Assembly (NCBI GenBank): GCA_002455915.1
Contig: DKLU01000309.1
Location: forward strand, 794-19,691
Direction: 5' to 3'
Length of the DNA: 18,898 nucleotides
Source: Chryseobacterium sp. UBA6632
Lineage (GTDB): Bacteria > Bacteroidota > Bacteroidia > Flavobacteriales > Weeksellaceae
The stretch's first letter is position 1. Each line of letters begins with the position of its first letter. The position numbers and the translations under genes were made by a program. The notes beneath the pieces were generated by a model that did no database searches, was not told the DNA's origin, and saw only the letters and a list, made by a program, of their open reading frames with translations. This document shows positions 1 to 7,984 of the stretch, piece by piece.

Positions 1-71
1 AAAAAAGAATAAACAAAGTTTATTTTAATTAAGAAAAATGAAGAGAAAACCAACTAAAAATTTCTACTATC

Positions 72-104
72 AAAAAAAATAAAGTGAGCCAAATGGCTCA
101 CTTT
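72..104 (-). terminator. Rho-independent terminator of the efflux operon
   Basis: A perfect 10-bp inverted repeat (AAAGTGAGCC / GGCTCACTTT, 81-90 and 95-104) with a 4-nt loop is followed, on the minus strand, by a run of eight T (72-79). It lies about 55 bases past the stop codon of the RND pump gene. On the plus strand only four T follow, so the minus-strand operon is the likely user. To its left, bases 1-71 hold no gene that I can support. Confidence 0.85.
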
Positions 105-158
105 TGTGGGTAAAAACCCGTTGAAAGAATAATATAGTAAGATATTATTTGCAGTAGA

Positions 159-3100
159 TTATGCCGTTTCTTTATACTTTTTTCGGTATGCGTAGTAAAA
201 CACAGCCGGTAAAATCGTAAAGGAAAGTAGCATACAGATGATCAATCCGCCAACGATCATGATAGCCAATGGCTTTTGAATTTCAGAACCCATTCCGTTA
301 GACATGGCCGCCGGCAACAACCCCATCGATCCCATTAAAGCAATCATGACAACGGGACGAATTCTGCTTTTCACCCCATCCGCAATGGCAGCCTTTAGAG
401 GTAATTTATTTTGAAGATTTTCTTTCATAACTCCGATGAGGACAATCCCGTCAATCGTTGCAACTCCGAAGAGAATAATGAATCCGATTCCTGCTGAGAT
501 TCCGAAGATCGTTCCGGTGAACCAAAGCGACATAAACCCTCCGATAAATGCAAATGCAAGCGTAATCGAAGAAATTAAAGTATCTTTCATATTTCCGAAA
601 TTGAAATACAGCAACATCAAAATCAACACTAAAGAAATAGGAACCACCATTGCAAGCTGTTTTCCGGCTCTTTCTTTACTTTCAAATTCTCCAGCCCAAG
701 TCATTTTATGTTTTTTCGGAATATTTACATCTTTGGCCACTTTTGCTTTGGCATCTTCAATGGTACTTCCAAGATCTCGACCTTCAATATTAAAACCAAC
801 CCCGATATATCGGCTGTTTCCTTCTCGGTAAATAAATGAAGGGCCTGTATGATAATCAATCGTTGCGATCTCTTTCAATGGCACTTTTTTATTATCTTGA
901 GTCGGAATCAGAATATTTCCTATTTTTTCGGGTGTGTCACGATAATCTTTTTCAAACCTCAACATGACATCAAACATTCTTTCTTCTTCATAGAATTTTG
1001 TCGCTGCCTGCCCGCCAATCGTCATTTCAATAACCGCCTGTGCATCGGCTGTCGACACTCCGTATTTTGCCATTTTAGAATCATGAAGCTGAATTCTCAG
1101 TTCTGGCAATCCAATATTTTTAAAAACATTCACATCCGAAATTCCCTGAACTGTTTTGATGGAATTAGCCACCTGATTGGCATATTTTTCAAGTTCAAAC
1201 AAATCATTTCCGAAAATTTTAATCACCAAAGGAGCTTTTACCCCCGCCACATATTCTTCCACATTATCCTGAATCGGCTGACTAAATCCAAAGTTGATTC
1301 CCGGATATCGTTCCAGAGAAACTCTCATCTGTTCTAAAAGTTCGTCTTTTGATATTTTTTTCTTCCATTCGTCTTCCGGTTTCAGCTGAATATTAAATTC
1401 GATATTAAAAAATCCGGTAGGATCTGTCCCGTCATTGGGGCGACCGGTTTGTGTCATCACGAATTTCACTTCATCATACTTCATTAAAATTCCTTTCATC
1501 TCTTTGGTTAGTCGAACAGATTCATCAAGATTCACACTATTTGGTAATGTAGCACGAACGTAGATTGCGCCTTCATTTAATTTAGGCAAAAACTCAGATC
1601 CGTAATTTGAAAATCTCCATACACAAAGCGCTAATAAAGCTCCGAATCCAACCATAAATCCTTTTTTATGACGATAGCTGAATTCGTAAATTCTGTAAAT
1701 ATTAACTCTGAAAAATCGAGAAATAAAGTTTTCTTTCTCTTCAATATTTTTAGTTAATAACAATTTACACATCGCCGGAACATAGGTTAAACTTAGAATT
1801 AATGAGCCTAACAAAGCATATCCTAACGTAAATGCCAATGGTGAAAACATTTTACCTTCTACTTTCTGGAATGAGAAAATTGGCATTAATGCAACAATTA
1901 AAATCAACAATGCAAAGAAAATATAGCTCGCTACGCTTCCTGCGCTTTTCTTGATGATTCCCAGTTTTGACATTTTGTTGAAACGCTTGAGCCCGACTTC
2001 CTTCGATTTTTGCTCGAGGGCGACAAAAACGTGTTCCACAATGACGAGGGTTCCTTCCAGCAACAGCCCGAAATCCAAGGCTCCCATCGAAATAAGATTG
2101 GCGGGCAATCCTTGAATTTTAAGCATAATAATAGCAAAAAGGAATGCTAAAGGAATGACTGAAGCGACGATAAAAGTCGTTTTCCAGTTGTATAAAAAGA
2201 TAAATACGATGATGGAAACCAGAATTACCCCTTCAACTAAGTTTTTAGAAACGGTATGAACGGTTGTGTTTACCAATTCTGTTCTGTCGATGATCGGAAC
2301 AATCTGCACATCTCCCGGCAGTTCGCCTCCGTTTAATTCTGCGATACGGTCTTTTAATCTGCCAATAACATCACTCGGGTTTTCTCCACGAAGCATGATG
2401 ACAATACCTTCTACCAGATCATTTTCCTTATTGTAACCTACTTGTCCGAGTCTCGGTTTTGCGGAAACTTTAACTTCAGCCACATGCTTTACCAAAATCG
2501 GCGTAGACCCTTTTACTTCAATCTGAATATTTTCAATATCCTCTTTACTTTCCAACAATCCAATTCCACGGACAACATAAGCCTGATCGCCTTTGGAAAC
2601 CACATCTCCGCCTACATTGATATTGCTTTTCGAAACCGCTTCATAGACATCCAGAGGTGAAAGATCATAGTTCTGAAGTTCTGTAGGATTAATTTTGATC
2701 TCATACGTTTTCTCTTCACCTCCAAAACTCACCACATCGGCCACTCCGGGAACAGCAAGAAGCTCCCGCTCGATCACCCAATCCTGAATGGAAGTGACTT
2801 CTTTAATCGGTAATTTACTTTTAATAACATAACGATAGATCTCCCCCGTAGCTCCTGAAGGAGGTTCAATGCTGAATTCTGCGCCGTTGGGCAATTCTAC
2901 ATTTCCGAGTCGGTTGGAAGCATATTGTTGAGCATAAAAATCATCCACATGATCATCAAAAATAACCGTAACCACCGATAATCCGAAAAGGGAAATAGAC
3001 CGCACCGAAGTTTTATTCGGAATGGTATTCATTTCTTTCGAGATCGGAAGCGTAACAAATTTTTCTATTTCTTCGGCACTTCTCCCCGGCCATTGGGTAA

Positions 3101-3257
3101 TCACCCTCACCCTCGTATTGGTAACATCCGGAAATGCCTCGATGGGCGTATGAATATAAGAATAGATTCCTCCTGCCAATAAAAGAAGCGTCCCAAAAAT
3201 AACAATCAGGGAGTTTTTTAAAGAGAAAGAAACAATATTCTGAACAAATTTTCTCAT
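159..3257 (-). CDS. CzcA/CusA-type heavy-metal efflux RND transporter (inner-membrane pump)
   Basis: A 1032-residue proton-driven pump subunit of the heavy-metal RND family, expected to span the inner membrane and feed the adaptor and outer-membrane channel encoded just upstream. The length and layout are typical: one N-terminal helix (about 15-35), a large periplasmic loop, a first helix bundle (about 340-500), a second periplasmic loop and a final bundle (about 875-1025). Family signatures include the N-terminal FPDVTNTRV and QWPG segments and the TM4 motif around residues 393-410. In that motif the CzcA acidic triad D402/D408/E415 corresponds here to D395, E401 and E408, so the middle Asp is Glu. 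It is the last gene of the operon, 8 bases after the adaptor gene. The exported substrate (for example Cu, Ag, Zn, Co, Cd or Ni) cannot be read from the sequence. Confidence 0.93.
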   Translation of the reverse strand: MRKFVQNIVSFSLKNSLIVIFGTLLLLAGGIYSYIHTPIEAFPDVTNTRVRVITQWPGRSAEEIEKFVTLPISKEMNTIPNKTSVRSISLFGLSVVTVIFDDHVDDFYAQQYASNRLGNVELPNGAEFSIEPPSGATGEIYRYVIKSKLPIKEVTSIQDWVIERELLAVPGVADVVSFGGEEKTYEIKINPTELQNYDLSPLDVYEAVSKSNINVGGDVVSKGDQAYVVRGIGLLESKEDIENIQIEVKGSTPILVKHVAEVKVSAKPRLGQVGYNKENDLVEGIVIMLRGENPSDVIGRLKDRIAELNGGELPGDVQIVPIIDRTELVNTTVHTVSKNLVEGVILVSIIVFIFLYNWKTTFIVASVIPLAFLFAIIMLKIQGLPANLISMGALDFGLLLEGTLVIVEHVFVALEQKSKEVGLKRFNKMSKLGIIKKSAGSVASYIFFALLILIVALMPIFSFQKVEGKMFSPLAFTLGYALLGSLILSLTYVPAMCKLLLTKNIEEKENFISRFFRVNIYRIYEFSYRHKKGFMVGFGALLALCVWRFSNYGSEFLPKLNEGAIYVRATLPNSVNLDESVRLTKEMKGILMKYDEVKFVMTQTGRPNDGTDPTGFFNIEFNIQLKPEDEWKKKISKDELLEQMRVSLERYPGINFGFSQPIQDNVEEYVAGVKAPLVIKIFGNDLFELEKYANQVANSIKTVQGISDVNVFKNIGLPELRIQLHDSKMAKYGVSTADAQAVIEMTIGGQAATKFYEEERMFDVMLRFEKDYRDTPEKIGNILIPTQDNKKVPLKEIATIDYHTGPSFIYREGNSRYIGVGFNIEGRDLGSTIEDAKAKVAKDVNIPKKHKMTWAGEFESKERAGKQLAMVVPISLVLILMLLYFNFGNMKDTLISSITLAFAFIGGFMSLWFTGTIFGISAGIGFIILFGVATIDGIVLIGVMKENLQNKLPLKAAIADGVKSRIRPVVMIALMGSMGLLPAAMSNGMGSEIQKPLAIMIVGGLIICMLLSFTILPAVFYYAYRKKYKETA

Positions 3258-3265
3258 GATTCTCT

Positions 3266-4369
3266 TTATTTAGATTGACTTTTCAGGTTTTCATAAATCA
3301 GAAGACCGTTTGAAGTAATGATATTTTCTCCTGCTTTCAGGTTTCCTTCAACATAAATATATTGGCTGTTGGAAGCGATCTCCGTCACTGGTCTGATCTC
3401 GATTTCGCAATCTTTTTTATAAACCACTACATAACTTTGATTATTATCAAAAATCAATGCTTTCTGAGGAATTGCCATCGCCGATTTGTTCTGAGCATTT
3501 ACAGGCAATACGATATCCGCAGACATTCCGGGTCTCAGGTGCATATTGGTATTATCCATTACAATTTTTGCCTTTAAAACTCTTTCAGTTTCATTAAAAA
3601 CCTGAGAGATCACATCTATTTTTCCGGAAAAAACTTCATCGGGATAAGCGAGTGTTTTTACGGTTACAGGTTGGTTTTCATAGACATTTCGCATGTTGGT
3701 CGCATATACATTCGCCATCACCCAAACTTTATCAAGATTTGAAATTTTAAACAACTGTTCTCCTCCTGTCGTTACTGGCATTCCGTTGGAAATATTTTTT
3801 TCGATCACATATCCGTCTGCCGGAGATTTAATCTGTAGATTATTCCCTCCCGCAGAATATAATTGCAGATTTTTTTTCGTTTTAGAAATATTAGACTGAA
3901 GAATCTGCACATCGGCTTTTGCTTCCTGCAAATCTTTCTGAGAAGCAATATCATCTTTATACATCGCTTCTACCGAAGATAATTTTCTTTTCGCGACTGC
4001 CAATTGTGCTTGCAATGTTTGGGTATCATCCTGCATTTCGTTTAACGAAGAAGATTTAATCGTCGCTAAAACCTGACCTTTTTTCACAAAATCACCAAGT
4101 GCAAAATAGGTTTCAGTAACTACACCATCCACGAGGCTTACATAAGGAACCGTTTTATCAGAATTGCTTTCTACCTCTCCCGTAAGCGTAATACTTTCCT
4201 GAATGGGCAGAATTTCAACTTTTGCTAATTTTATTTCTTTTTTAAGATCCGGGCTGATACAATAAGTCTTGTTTTCCGTTTTCTCCACCCGCTTTTTATC
4301 TGCACAGCCAGTGAATGTCACCAGCATAAAAGACGTTGCCGCAAGGTATAATACTATATTTTTTTTCAT
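3266..4369 (-). CDS. Efflux RND periplasmic adaptor lipoprotein (CzcB/CusB type)
   Basis: The membrane-fusion protein linking the RND pump to the outer-membrane channel. I start it at ATG 4367-4369 (367 residues, MKKNIVLYLA) rather than at an upstream in-frame codon (4408), because this gives a clean lipoprotein signal with lipobox FTGC (lipidated Cys22) and leaves one base after the preceding stop codon instead of a 38-base overlap. Domains in order: first lipoyl half (GDFVKKGQVL, about 92-101), alpha-hairpin coiled coil (about 106-172), second lipoyl half (SPADGYVIEKNISNG, about 182-196), beta-barrel (about 210-290) and a membrane-proximal domain to the C-terminus. A second Cys at 37 lies in a short pre-domain segment. 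No histidine-rich metal-binding extension is present. It is probably translated from the same mRNA as its neighbours. Confidence 0.92.
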   Translation of the reverse strand: MKKNIVLYLAATSFMLVTFTGCADKKRVEKTENKTYCISPDLKKEIKLAKVEILPIQESITLTGEVESNSDKTVPYVSLVDGVVTETYFALGDFVKKGQVLATIKSSSLNEMQDDTQTLQAQLAVAKRKLSSVEAMYKDDIASQKDLQEAKADVQILQSNISKTKKNLQLYSAGGNNLQIKSPADGYVIEKNISNGMPVTTGGEQLFKISNLDKVWVMANVYATNMRNVYENQPVTVKTLAYPDEVFSGKIDVISQVFNETERVLKAKIVMDNTNMHLRPGMSADIVLPVNAQNKSAMAIPQKALIFDNNQSYVVVYKKDCEIEIRPVTEIASNSQYIYVEGNLKAGENIITSNGLLIYENLKSQSK

Positions 4370-4370
4370 T

Positions 4371-5645
4371 TTATAAATCTTGTCCCACAACATACTGCAG
4401 GTTTTCATAATATTGGTTAAGTTCTTTTTTCGTATCCAGAATGATCATTTTATTGCCGATATAGGTATCCAGGAAATCCATATATTCAAGCATGCTGATA
4501 TTTCTGAGTCTGAAGTTTTTTTCATGACTAATTAAAAGTCCGTCTAGTGTAGATTCGTATGCATCATCGATATCATGTGAAATCTCTTTTGTTTTGATAT
4601 AATTTTTAAACACAGAAGAAATTTCGTTTTCAGATTTCAGCACATTCTTTCGGGTTTCGATCTTTGTTTTTTCAATTTCAAGTTTCGCTTGTTGAATATT
4701 TCCTTTATTTCGATCAAAAATCGGAAGATCAACCGCGACTCCCACTCCTACAAAATCTTTCATAATATTTCCGCCACGGTCGTAATTCATCGAAACGGTA
4801 ACATCTGGAGTTTTCATGGCATTTTGCAATTCAAGATTTTTCTGCGCGTACTTTTCCTGATTTTTTGCCATCAAAATATCAGGTCGATTTTCTTTTGCTT
4901 TTTCCGTCCATTGATCGACTTCTAATTCCGACAAATCTTTTTCCGGCATTGTAAAAGGATCTGAGATCACAATATATTTTTTAGCGGGAAGAATCAGTAA
5001 AGCTTTCAATTCTACCTGTTGCTCCTGAATTTCCTGATGAAGGGAGATGAGTTTCTTTTTAAACTCAATTTCCTGAGCTTTCAATCTTACATATTCCGCT
5101 TTACTGATATTCCCAAGACTAAATTGATTATTATAAGACTTCGTGAGTTTCTCAATCGAAGCAATTTGCCCTTGATAAATTTTTTGCTGCTCCTGATTAT
5201 AAAGAATTTCCGTTACCGTATTTCGCAACGTTTTTTTAAGCTCACGCAATACTTCCTGAAGTTCGTATTGCTCACCATCCACATCAATTTTGGCAAGTTC
5301 AATATTCTTTCTTCTCTTTCCGGCAGTTTGAATTACCTGCTCGATTTCAACAGCCACTTGTGAGCTTTTTCCCCAATTTCCTATCAAGGCGGGTTGCGCT
5401 TCAATATCGTAGGTTTTCCACAAATTAACTTCGCTGATGCTTAATGTAGGATTGGGCCAGAATTTAGCCTGAACTGTTCGTGCTTCTGCCTGTGAAATCT
5501 CAAGCTTTTGAGCGATAAGATCTAAGTTATTGGCAAGAAAAACTGCTTCGGCTTCTTTTCTGCTTATGGTAATCGTATCCGAAACCTGCGCCGAAAAAAA
5601 ACCGAAGACATGAATGTATAGTACAATTAATATATGCTTCTTCAA
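4371..5645 (-). CDS. TolC/CzcC-like outer-membrane efflux channel
   Basis: Outer-membrane factor of the tripartite efflux pump. The body is rich in long amphipathic helices with the two-fold repeat expected of the OEP family. I choose the TTG at 5643-5645 as start (424 residues). It gives a standard signal peptide, MKKHILIVLYIHVFGFFSAQ, with cleavage probably after AQ. A longer reading frame exists from GTG 5664-5666, but that codon shares its first G with the last base of the TAACTTTG promoter box, so it would lie upstream of transcription start. It is the first gene of the operon; its stop lies one base before the adaptor start. Which outer-membrane factor subfamily it belongs to is not clear from reading alone. 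Confidence 0.88.
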   Translation of the reverse strand: MKKHILIVLYIHVFGFFSAQVSDTITISRKEAEAVFLANNLDLIAQKLEISQAEARTVQAKFWPNPTLSISEVNLWKTYDIEAQPALIGNWGKSSQVAVEIEQVIQTAGKRRKNIELAKIDVDGEQYELQEVLRELKKTLRNTVTEILYNQEQQKIYQGQIASIEKLTKSYNNQFSLGNISKAEYVRLKAQEIEFKKKLISLHQEIQEQQVELKALLILPAKKYIVISDPFTMPEKDLSELEVDQWTEKAKENRPDILMAKNQEKYAQKNLELQNAMKTPDVTVSMNYDRGGNIMKDFVGVGVAVDLPIFDRNKGNIQQAKLEIEKTKIETRKNVLKSENEISSVFKNYIKTKEISHDIDDAYESTLDGLLISHEKNFRLRNISMLEYMDFLDTYIGNKMIILDTKKELNQYYENLQYVVGQDL

Positions 5646-5665
5646 GGTCTTTGTATTTAAGACCA

Positions 5666-5694
5666 CAAAGTTATTTTGGCAATATTAAAGGCAA
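5666..5694 (-). promoter_or_regulatory. Bacteroidota-type promoter of the efflux operon
   Basis: On the minus strand there is a TTG (5692-5694), an 18-bp spacer and TAACTTTG (5666-5673), which matches the known TTG / TAnnTTTG sigma-A promoter of Bacteroidota. Transcription would start a few bases downstream, around 5655-5661, leaving a short leader before the TTG start codon at 5645. Confidence 0.65.
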
Positions 5695-5743
5695 TTTCGA
5701 ATAGAATTAAAGTTCGGTTAGCCCAACATTAGAGTTTGATTAG
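5684..5743. promoter_or_regulatory. Three direct repeats at 22-bp spacing, candidate response-regulator operator
   Basis: Plus-strand copies start at 5684 (ATTAAAGgcaaTTtcG), 5706 (ATTAAAGTTCGGTTAG) and 5728 (ATTAGAGTTTGATTAG). The last two match at 13 of 16 positions and the first shares the ATTAAAG core. All three are offset by exactly 22 bp, two helical turns, which suits dimers of an OmpR/PhoB-type regulator binding one face of the DNA. The array abuts and overlaps the -33 element (5692-5694) of the efflux promoter, the usual place for an activator. The likely binder is the response regulator encoded at 7217-7891; that is inference. Confidence 0.55.
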
Positions 5744-5756
5744 AGGATTTTTGGGT

Positions 5757-5853
5757 GGGAAGATGGGGGATGGAAGATGGAAGTTGATGGAGGTGACAGA
5801 AAATATTCTGTATACGCCAAAACTTCCAGCCTCCAGCTTCACTCTTCCAGCCA
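5757..5853. repeat. Inverted heptad-repeat element with central hairpin
   Basis: The left arm is a run of 7-bp units (TGGGGGA, TGGAAGA, TGGAAGT, TGATGGA; 5764-5791). The right arm has the complementary style (TTCCAGC, CTCCAGC, TTCACTC, TTCCAGC; 5824-5851). The arms can pair imperfectly, for example 5771-5793 with about 5831-5850. Between them is a small hairpin ACAGAA-AATA-TTCTGT (5796-5811). It sits just after the kinase stop codon. There is no U-run on the minus strand after it, so a classical terminator is doubtful. Similar 7-bp periodic tracts occur elsewhere in the window. Confidence 0.6.
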
Positions 5854-5859
5854 AATATT

Positions 5860-7215
5860 TTAGGCATTAAAAATTAAACAAACCTTTGTTCCTTTATTCA
5901 CTTCAGAATCAATTTTCATTGAAATATGATGATGATCAAAAATACTTTTAGACAAAGACAGTCCGATCCCACTTCCTTTTACTTCATTTACATTTTTTCC
6001 GCGGAAGAAAGTTTCGGTTACGTTGTTAAGATCTTCTTTGGAGATTCCCTTACCGTGATCTTTCACTTCGATATGCAATTTTTCTGTTTGCTCGAAAATA
6101 TTAATCTCAATAGAATTATTTGAAGAATATTTTATCGCGTTCTCTACAATATTATATAAAGCTAAAAAAAGCAACGTTCCATTTCCCGGATATTCAAGCA
6201 ATGAAGGTTTTATCACCTGCAAATCTATTGTTATGGAAGATTGATGCTCTTTAGCTTTGGGTTCAAGTTTAGAATAAATTTTCCAGATCAGCTCGTCAAT
6301 TCTTACGGTTTTATGCGATTCTTCAAGCTTTGCTAAACCGGACATCAGCAAAAGATTATTCAGAATATTTTCAATTTCGTATACGTTTTCCAAAGATTCT
6401 TTTGCCACTTTTCGATATTCCTCGGGCGTTCGGTCTTTTTGGGCAAAAACTTCAAGATTTCCGGAAATGGCGGCCAAAGGTGTTTTAAACTCGTGAGAAA
6501 CATAGTTGATAAAATTCTGCTGCAACAGCATATTTTCAGAAATCCTTCCGAATAATTTATTGTAAGATTTTATGAGTTCTTCAATCTCATCATTTGTATT
6601 GGTAGTCGTTATCGCCTGGGAAATATTTTTATAATCTACATTATTAATATGTTTCACCACATTAGAAACTGGTTTATAAACCACTTTTGAAAGATAACGA
6701 CTCAGAATAAAAATGGCGGTTAATCCCAAAATAAGCACCGTAAACATGATGATCGACAACCTGAAGATTTGCGATCGGAAAGAAGCATTCGAAGATTTTA
6801 CAAAAACCACAAAATCTCCCTGATTATCTGGATAAAAAATTCCGTAATAAAAATTATCATCCGACATAAACTGAACCCATTGGTTGGCCCGTGCCGCGTT
6901 CAAGTGTTTCTGCTTAATATAAGGATCATTAAAATCTTCCCCAAAAGTCACCTTATTATTCTGATCATAAATCGCCACTTCCCTATTTCGGATCAGACTT
7001 TTATATTCTTTTTTGATTTGAGCATGACGGTTGACTGAAAGTTCGTCTTTTTCAAGATAATAAATCGCAGAAATAAGCGCCGTATTTTTCAGCTTTTCAA
7101 AGTAAGAAATCTTTGTACTGTCGTAATACGCAAAATATATCACTGCAAATGTAATGATAGAAACAATGCCAAACGACAGGCTCGAAATAAGGATAAATCT
7201 GTTTCTTAGCGTCAT
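5860..7215 (-). CDS. Sensor histidine kinase of a two-component system
   Basis: A 451-residue membrane kinase. Two transmembrane helices (about 7-29 and 150-172) bracket a periplasmic sensor region of roughly 118 residues that I cannot assign to a named fold. It is followed by a HAMP segment (about 173-227), a dimerisation/phosphoacceptor domain with the H-box SHEFKTPL (His241) and a catalytic ATPase domain. The ATPase domain has the N-box NIVENA (355-360, Asn359), G1 DHGKG (386-390), an F-box ETFFRG (401-406) and G2 GSGIGLS (414-420), all intact. Its ATG lies one base after the response-regulator stop codon, so the two are co-transcribed and probably translationally coupled. Its position immediately upstream of an RND metal-efflux operon suggests a CusS/CzcS-like role, sensing a periplasmic metal or envelope signal. 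That role is inference from context. Confidence 0.9.
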   Translation of the reverse strand: MTLRNRFILISSLSFGIVSIITFAVIYFAYYDSTKISYFEKLKNTALISAIYYLEKDELSVNRHAQIKKEYKSLIRNREVAIYDQNNKVTFGEDFNDPYIKQKHLNAARANQWVQFMSDDNFYYGIFYPDNQGDFVVFVKSSNASFRSQIFRLSIIMFTVLILGLTAIFILSRYLSKVVYKPVSNVVKHINNVDYKNISQAITTTNTNDEIEELIKSYNKLFGRISENMLLQQNFINYVSHEFKTPLAAISGNLEVFAQKDRTPEEYRKVAKESLENVYEIENILNNLLLMSGLAKLEESHKTVRIDELIWKIYSKLEPKAKEHQSSITIDLQVIKPSLLEYPGNGTLLFLALYNIVENAIKYSSNNSIEINIFEQTEKLHIEVKDHGKGISKEDLNNVTETFFRGKNVNEVKGSGIGLSLSKSIFDHHHISMKIDSEVNKGTKVCLIFNA

Positions 7216-7216
7216 T

Positions 7217-7891
7217 TTAATCTTTGATCAGATAGCCGGTTCCTTTTATTGTATGAATAATTTTATTCTCGGTTTCGTCTATTTTATTTCGGAGATAAGA
7301 AATATAAACATCCACGAGATTTGTATTGTTGTCGAAATTAATTCCCCACACATTATGAAGAATCTGAGTCCTGCTCAGCACTTTATTTTTATTCTCCAAC
7401 AGGAAATTCAGCAATTTGTATTCGGTGGGAGAAAATTCTATTTCGTTCCCGTTTTGTGTTACTTTATGAAGATCTTTATCAATCGTCAGATTTCCGCAAG
7501 AGATTAGCTGAGATTCTTTTTCGTAGCTTAATTTATTTCTTCTCGTCAACGCTTTGATTCTTGAAATTAATTCTTCAAAATGAAAAGGTTTAGACAAATA
7601 ATCATCCGCACCCAAATCAAGCATTTTAATTTTATCATCAGGACTGTTTAATGCGCTAATCACCAAAATCGGTGTATAATTTTTCTTGAATCTGATGATT
7701 TGAGTTAATTGAATTCCGTCCAGACCGGGAAGCATAATATCCATCAGAATAATATCAAATTCATACAAACCGATGATTTCACGGGCTTTTTCACCCGATT
7801 CCGCCAACGTAATATGATAACCGATTTCGCTTAGACCTTTTACCAGAAAATTGCTGATTCTGGAATCATCTTCAACTAACAAAACATTCAT
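7217..7891 (-). CDS. OmpR/PhoB-family response regulator
   Basis: A DNA-binding response regulator, 224 residues from ATG 7889-7891 (MNVLLVEDD). I prefer this start over an upstream in-frame ATG at 7924, since the receiver domain conventionally begins with this strand. The receiver domain (1-115) has the acidic pocket E7-D8-D9, phosphoacceptor Asp51 (ILMDIMLPG), Ser79 at the switch position and Lys101 (KPF). The C-terminal winged-helix domain (about 125-224) has the usual NxxEFSPTEYKLL and GTGYLI segments. It is the first gene of the pair with the histidine kinase. Its most plausible target is the triple 22-bp repeat upstream of the neighbouring efflux operon. I did not find that repeat in front of this gene, so autoregulation through the same site is not supported. 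Confidence 0.93.
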   Translation of the reverse strand: MNVLLVEDDSRISNFLVKGLSEIGYHITLAESGEKAREIIGLYEFDIILMDIMLPGLDGIQLTQIIRFKKNYTPILVISALNSPDDKIKMLDLGADDYLSKPFHFEELISRIKALTRRNKLSYEKESQLISCGNLTIDKDLHKVTQNGNEIEFSPTEYKLLNFLLENKNKVLSRTQILHNVWGINFDNNTNLVDVYISYLRNKIDETENKIIHTIKGTGYLIKD

Positions 7892-7941
7892 GTTCCTGAA
7901 ATTTGTCCTAAAGATAAGCATCATTTATTTCACATCCGAGA

Positions 7942-7949
7942 CAAAGCTA
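7942..7949 (-). promoter_or_regulatory. Putative -7 box (TAGCTTTG) for the response-regulator/kinase operon
   Basis: Minus-strand TAGCTTTG matches TAnnTTTG exactly. No convincing TTG lies at the -33 distance, so this rests on the -7 box and its position in the 93-bp divergent gap. Transcription would begin near 7935. Confidence 0.4.
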
Positions 7950-7972
7950 TTTTATTCCCAACGCTTTTTTCA

Positions 7973-7980
7973 TAATTTTG
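7973..7980 (+). promoter_or_regulatory. Putative -7 box (TAATTTTG) for rmuC, near-leaderless
   Basis: TAATTTTG is followed by four A and then the ATG at 7985. With a start site a few bases after the box, the mRNA would have essentially no leader. The same TAATTTTG-N4-ATG arrangement precedes the methyltransferase gene at 9498. The -33 element is poor. Confidence 0.45.
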
Positions 7981-7984
7981 AAAA

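Noticed and set aside
81..120. Second small hairpin GGGTAAAAACCC next to the operon terminator
   Set aside because: A three-pair stem is too short to support as a separate feature; the 10-bp stem beside it explains the site.
436..1337. Open frames on the plus strand (436-831 and 849-1337) within the RND pump gene
   Set aside because: They are antisense to a clear, full-length RND transporter and their translations have no recognisable fold, signal or motif. They are by-products of codon use in the pump gene.
4367..4408. Longer N-terminus for the adaptor protein (start at 4408)
   Set aside because: The extra 13 residues would precede a complete lipoprotein signal peptide and overlap the channel gene by 38 bases. 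The inner ATG at 4367-4369 fits better.
5757..5853. CRISPR-like array
   Set aside because: The units are only 7 bp, contiguous with no spacers, and no cas gene is present.
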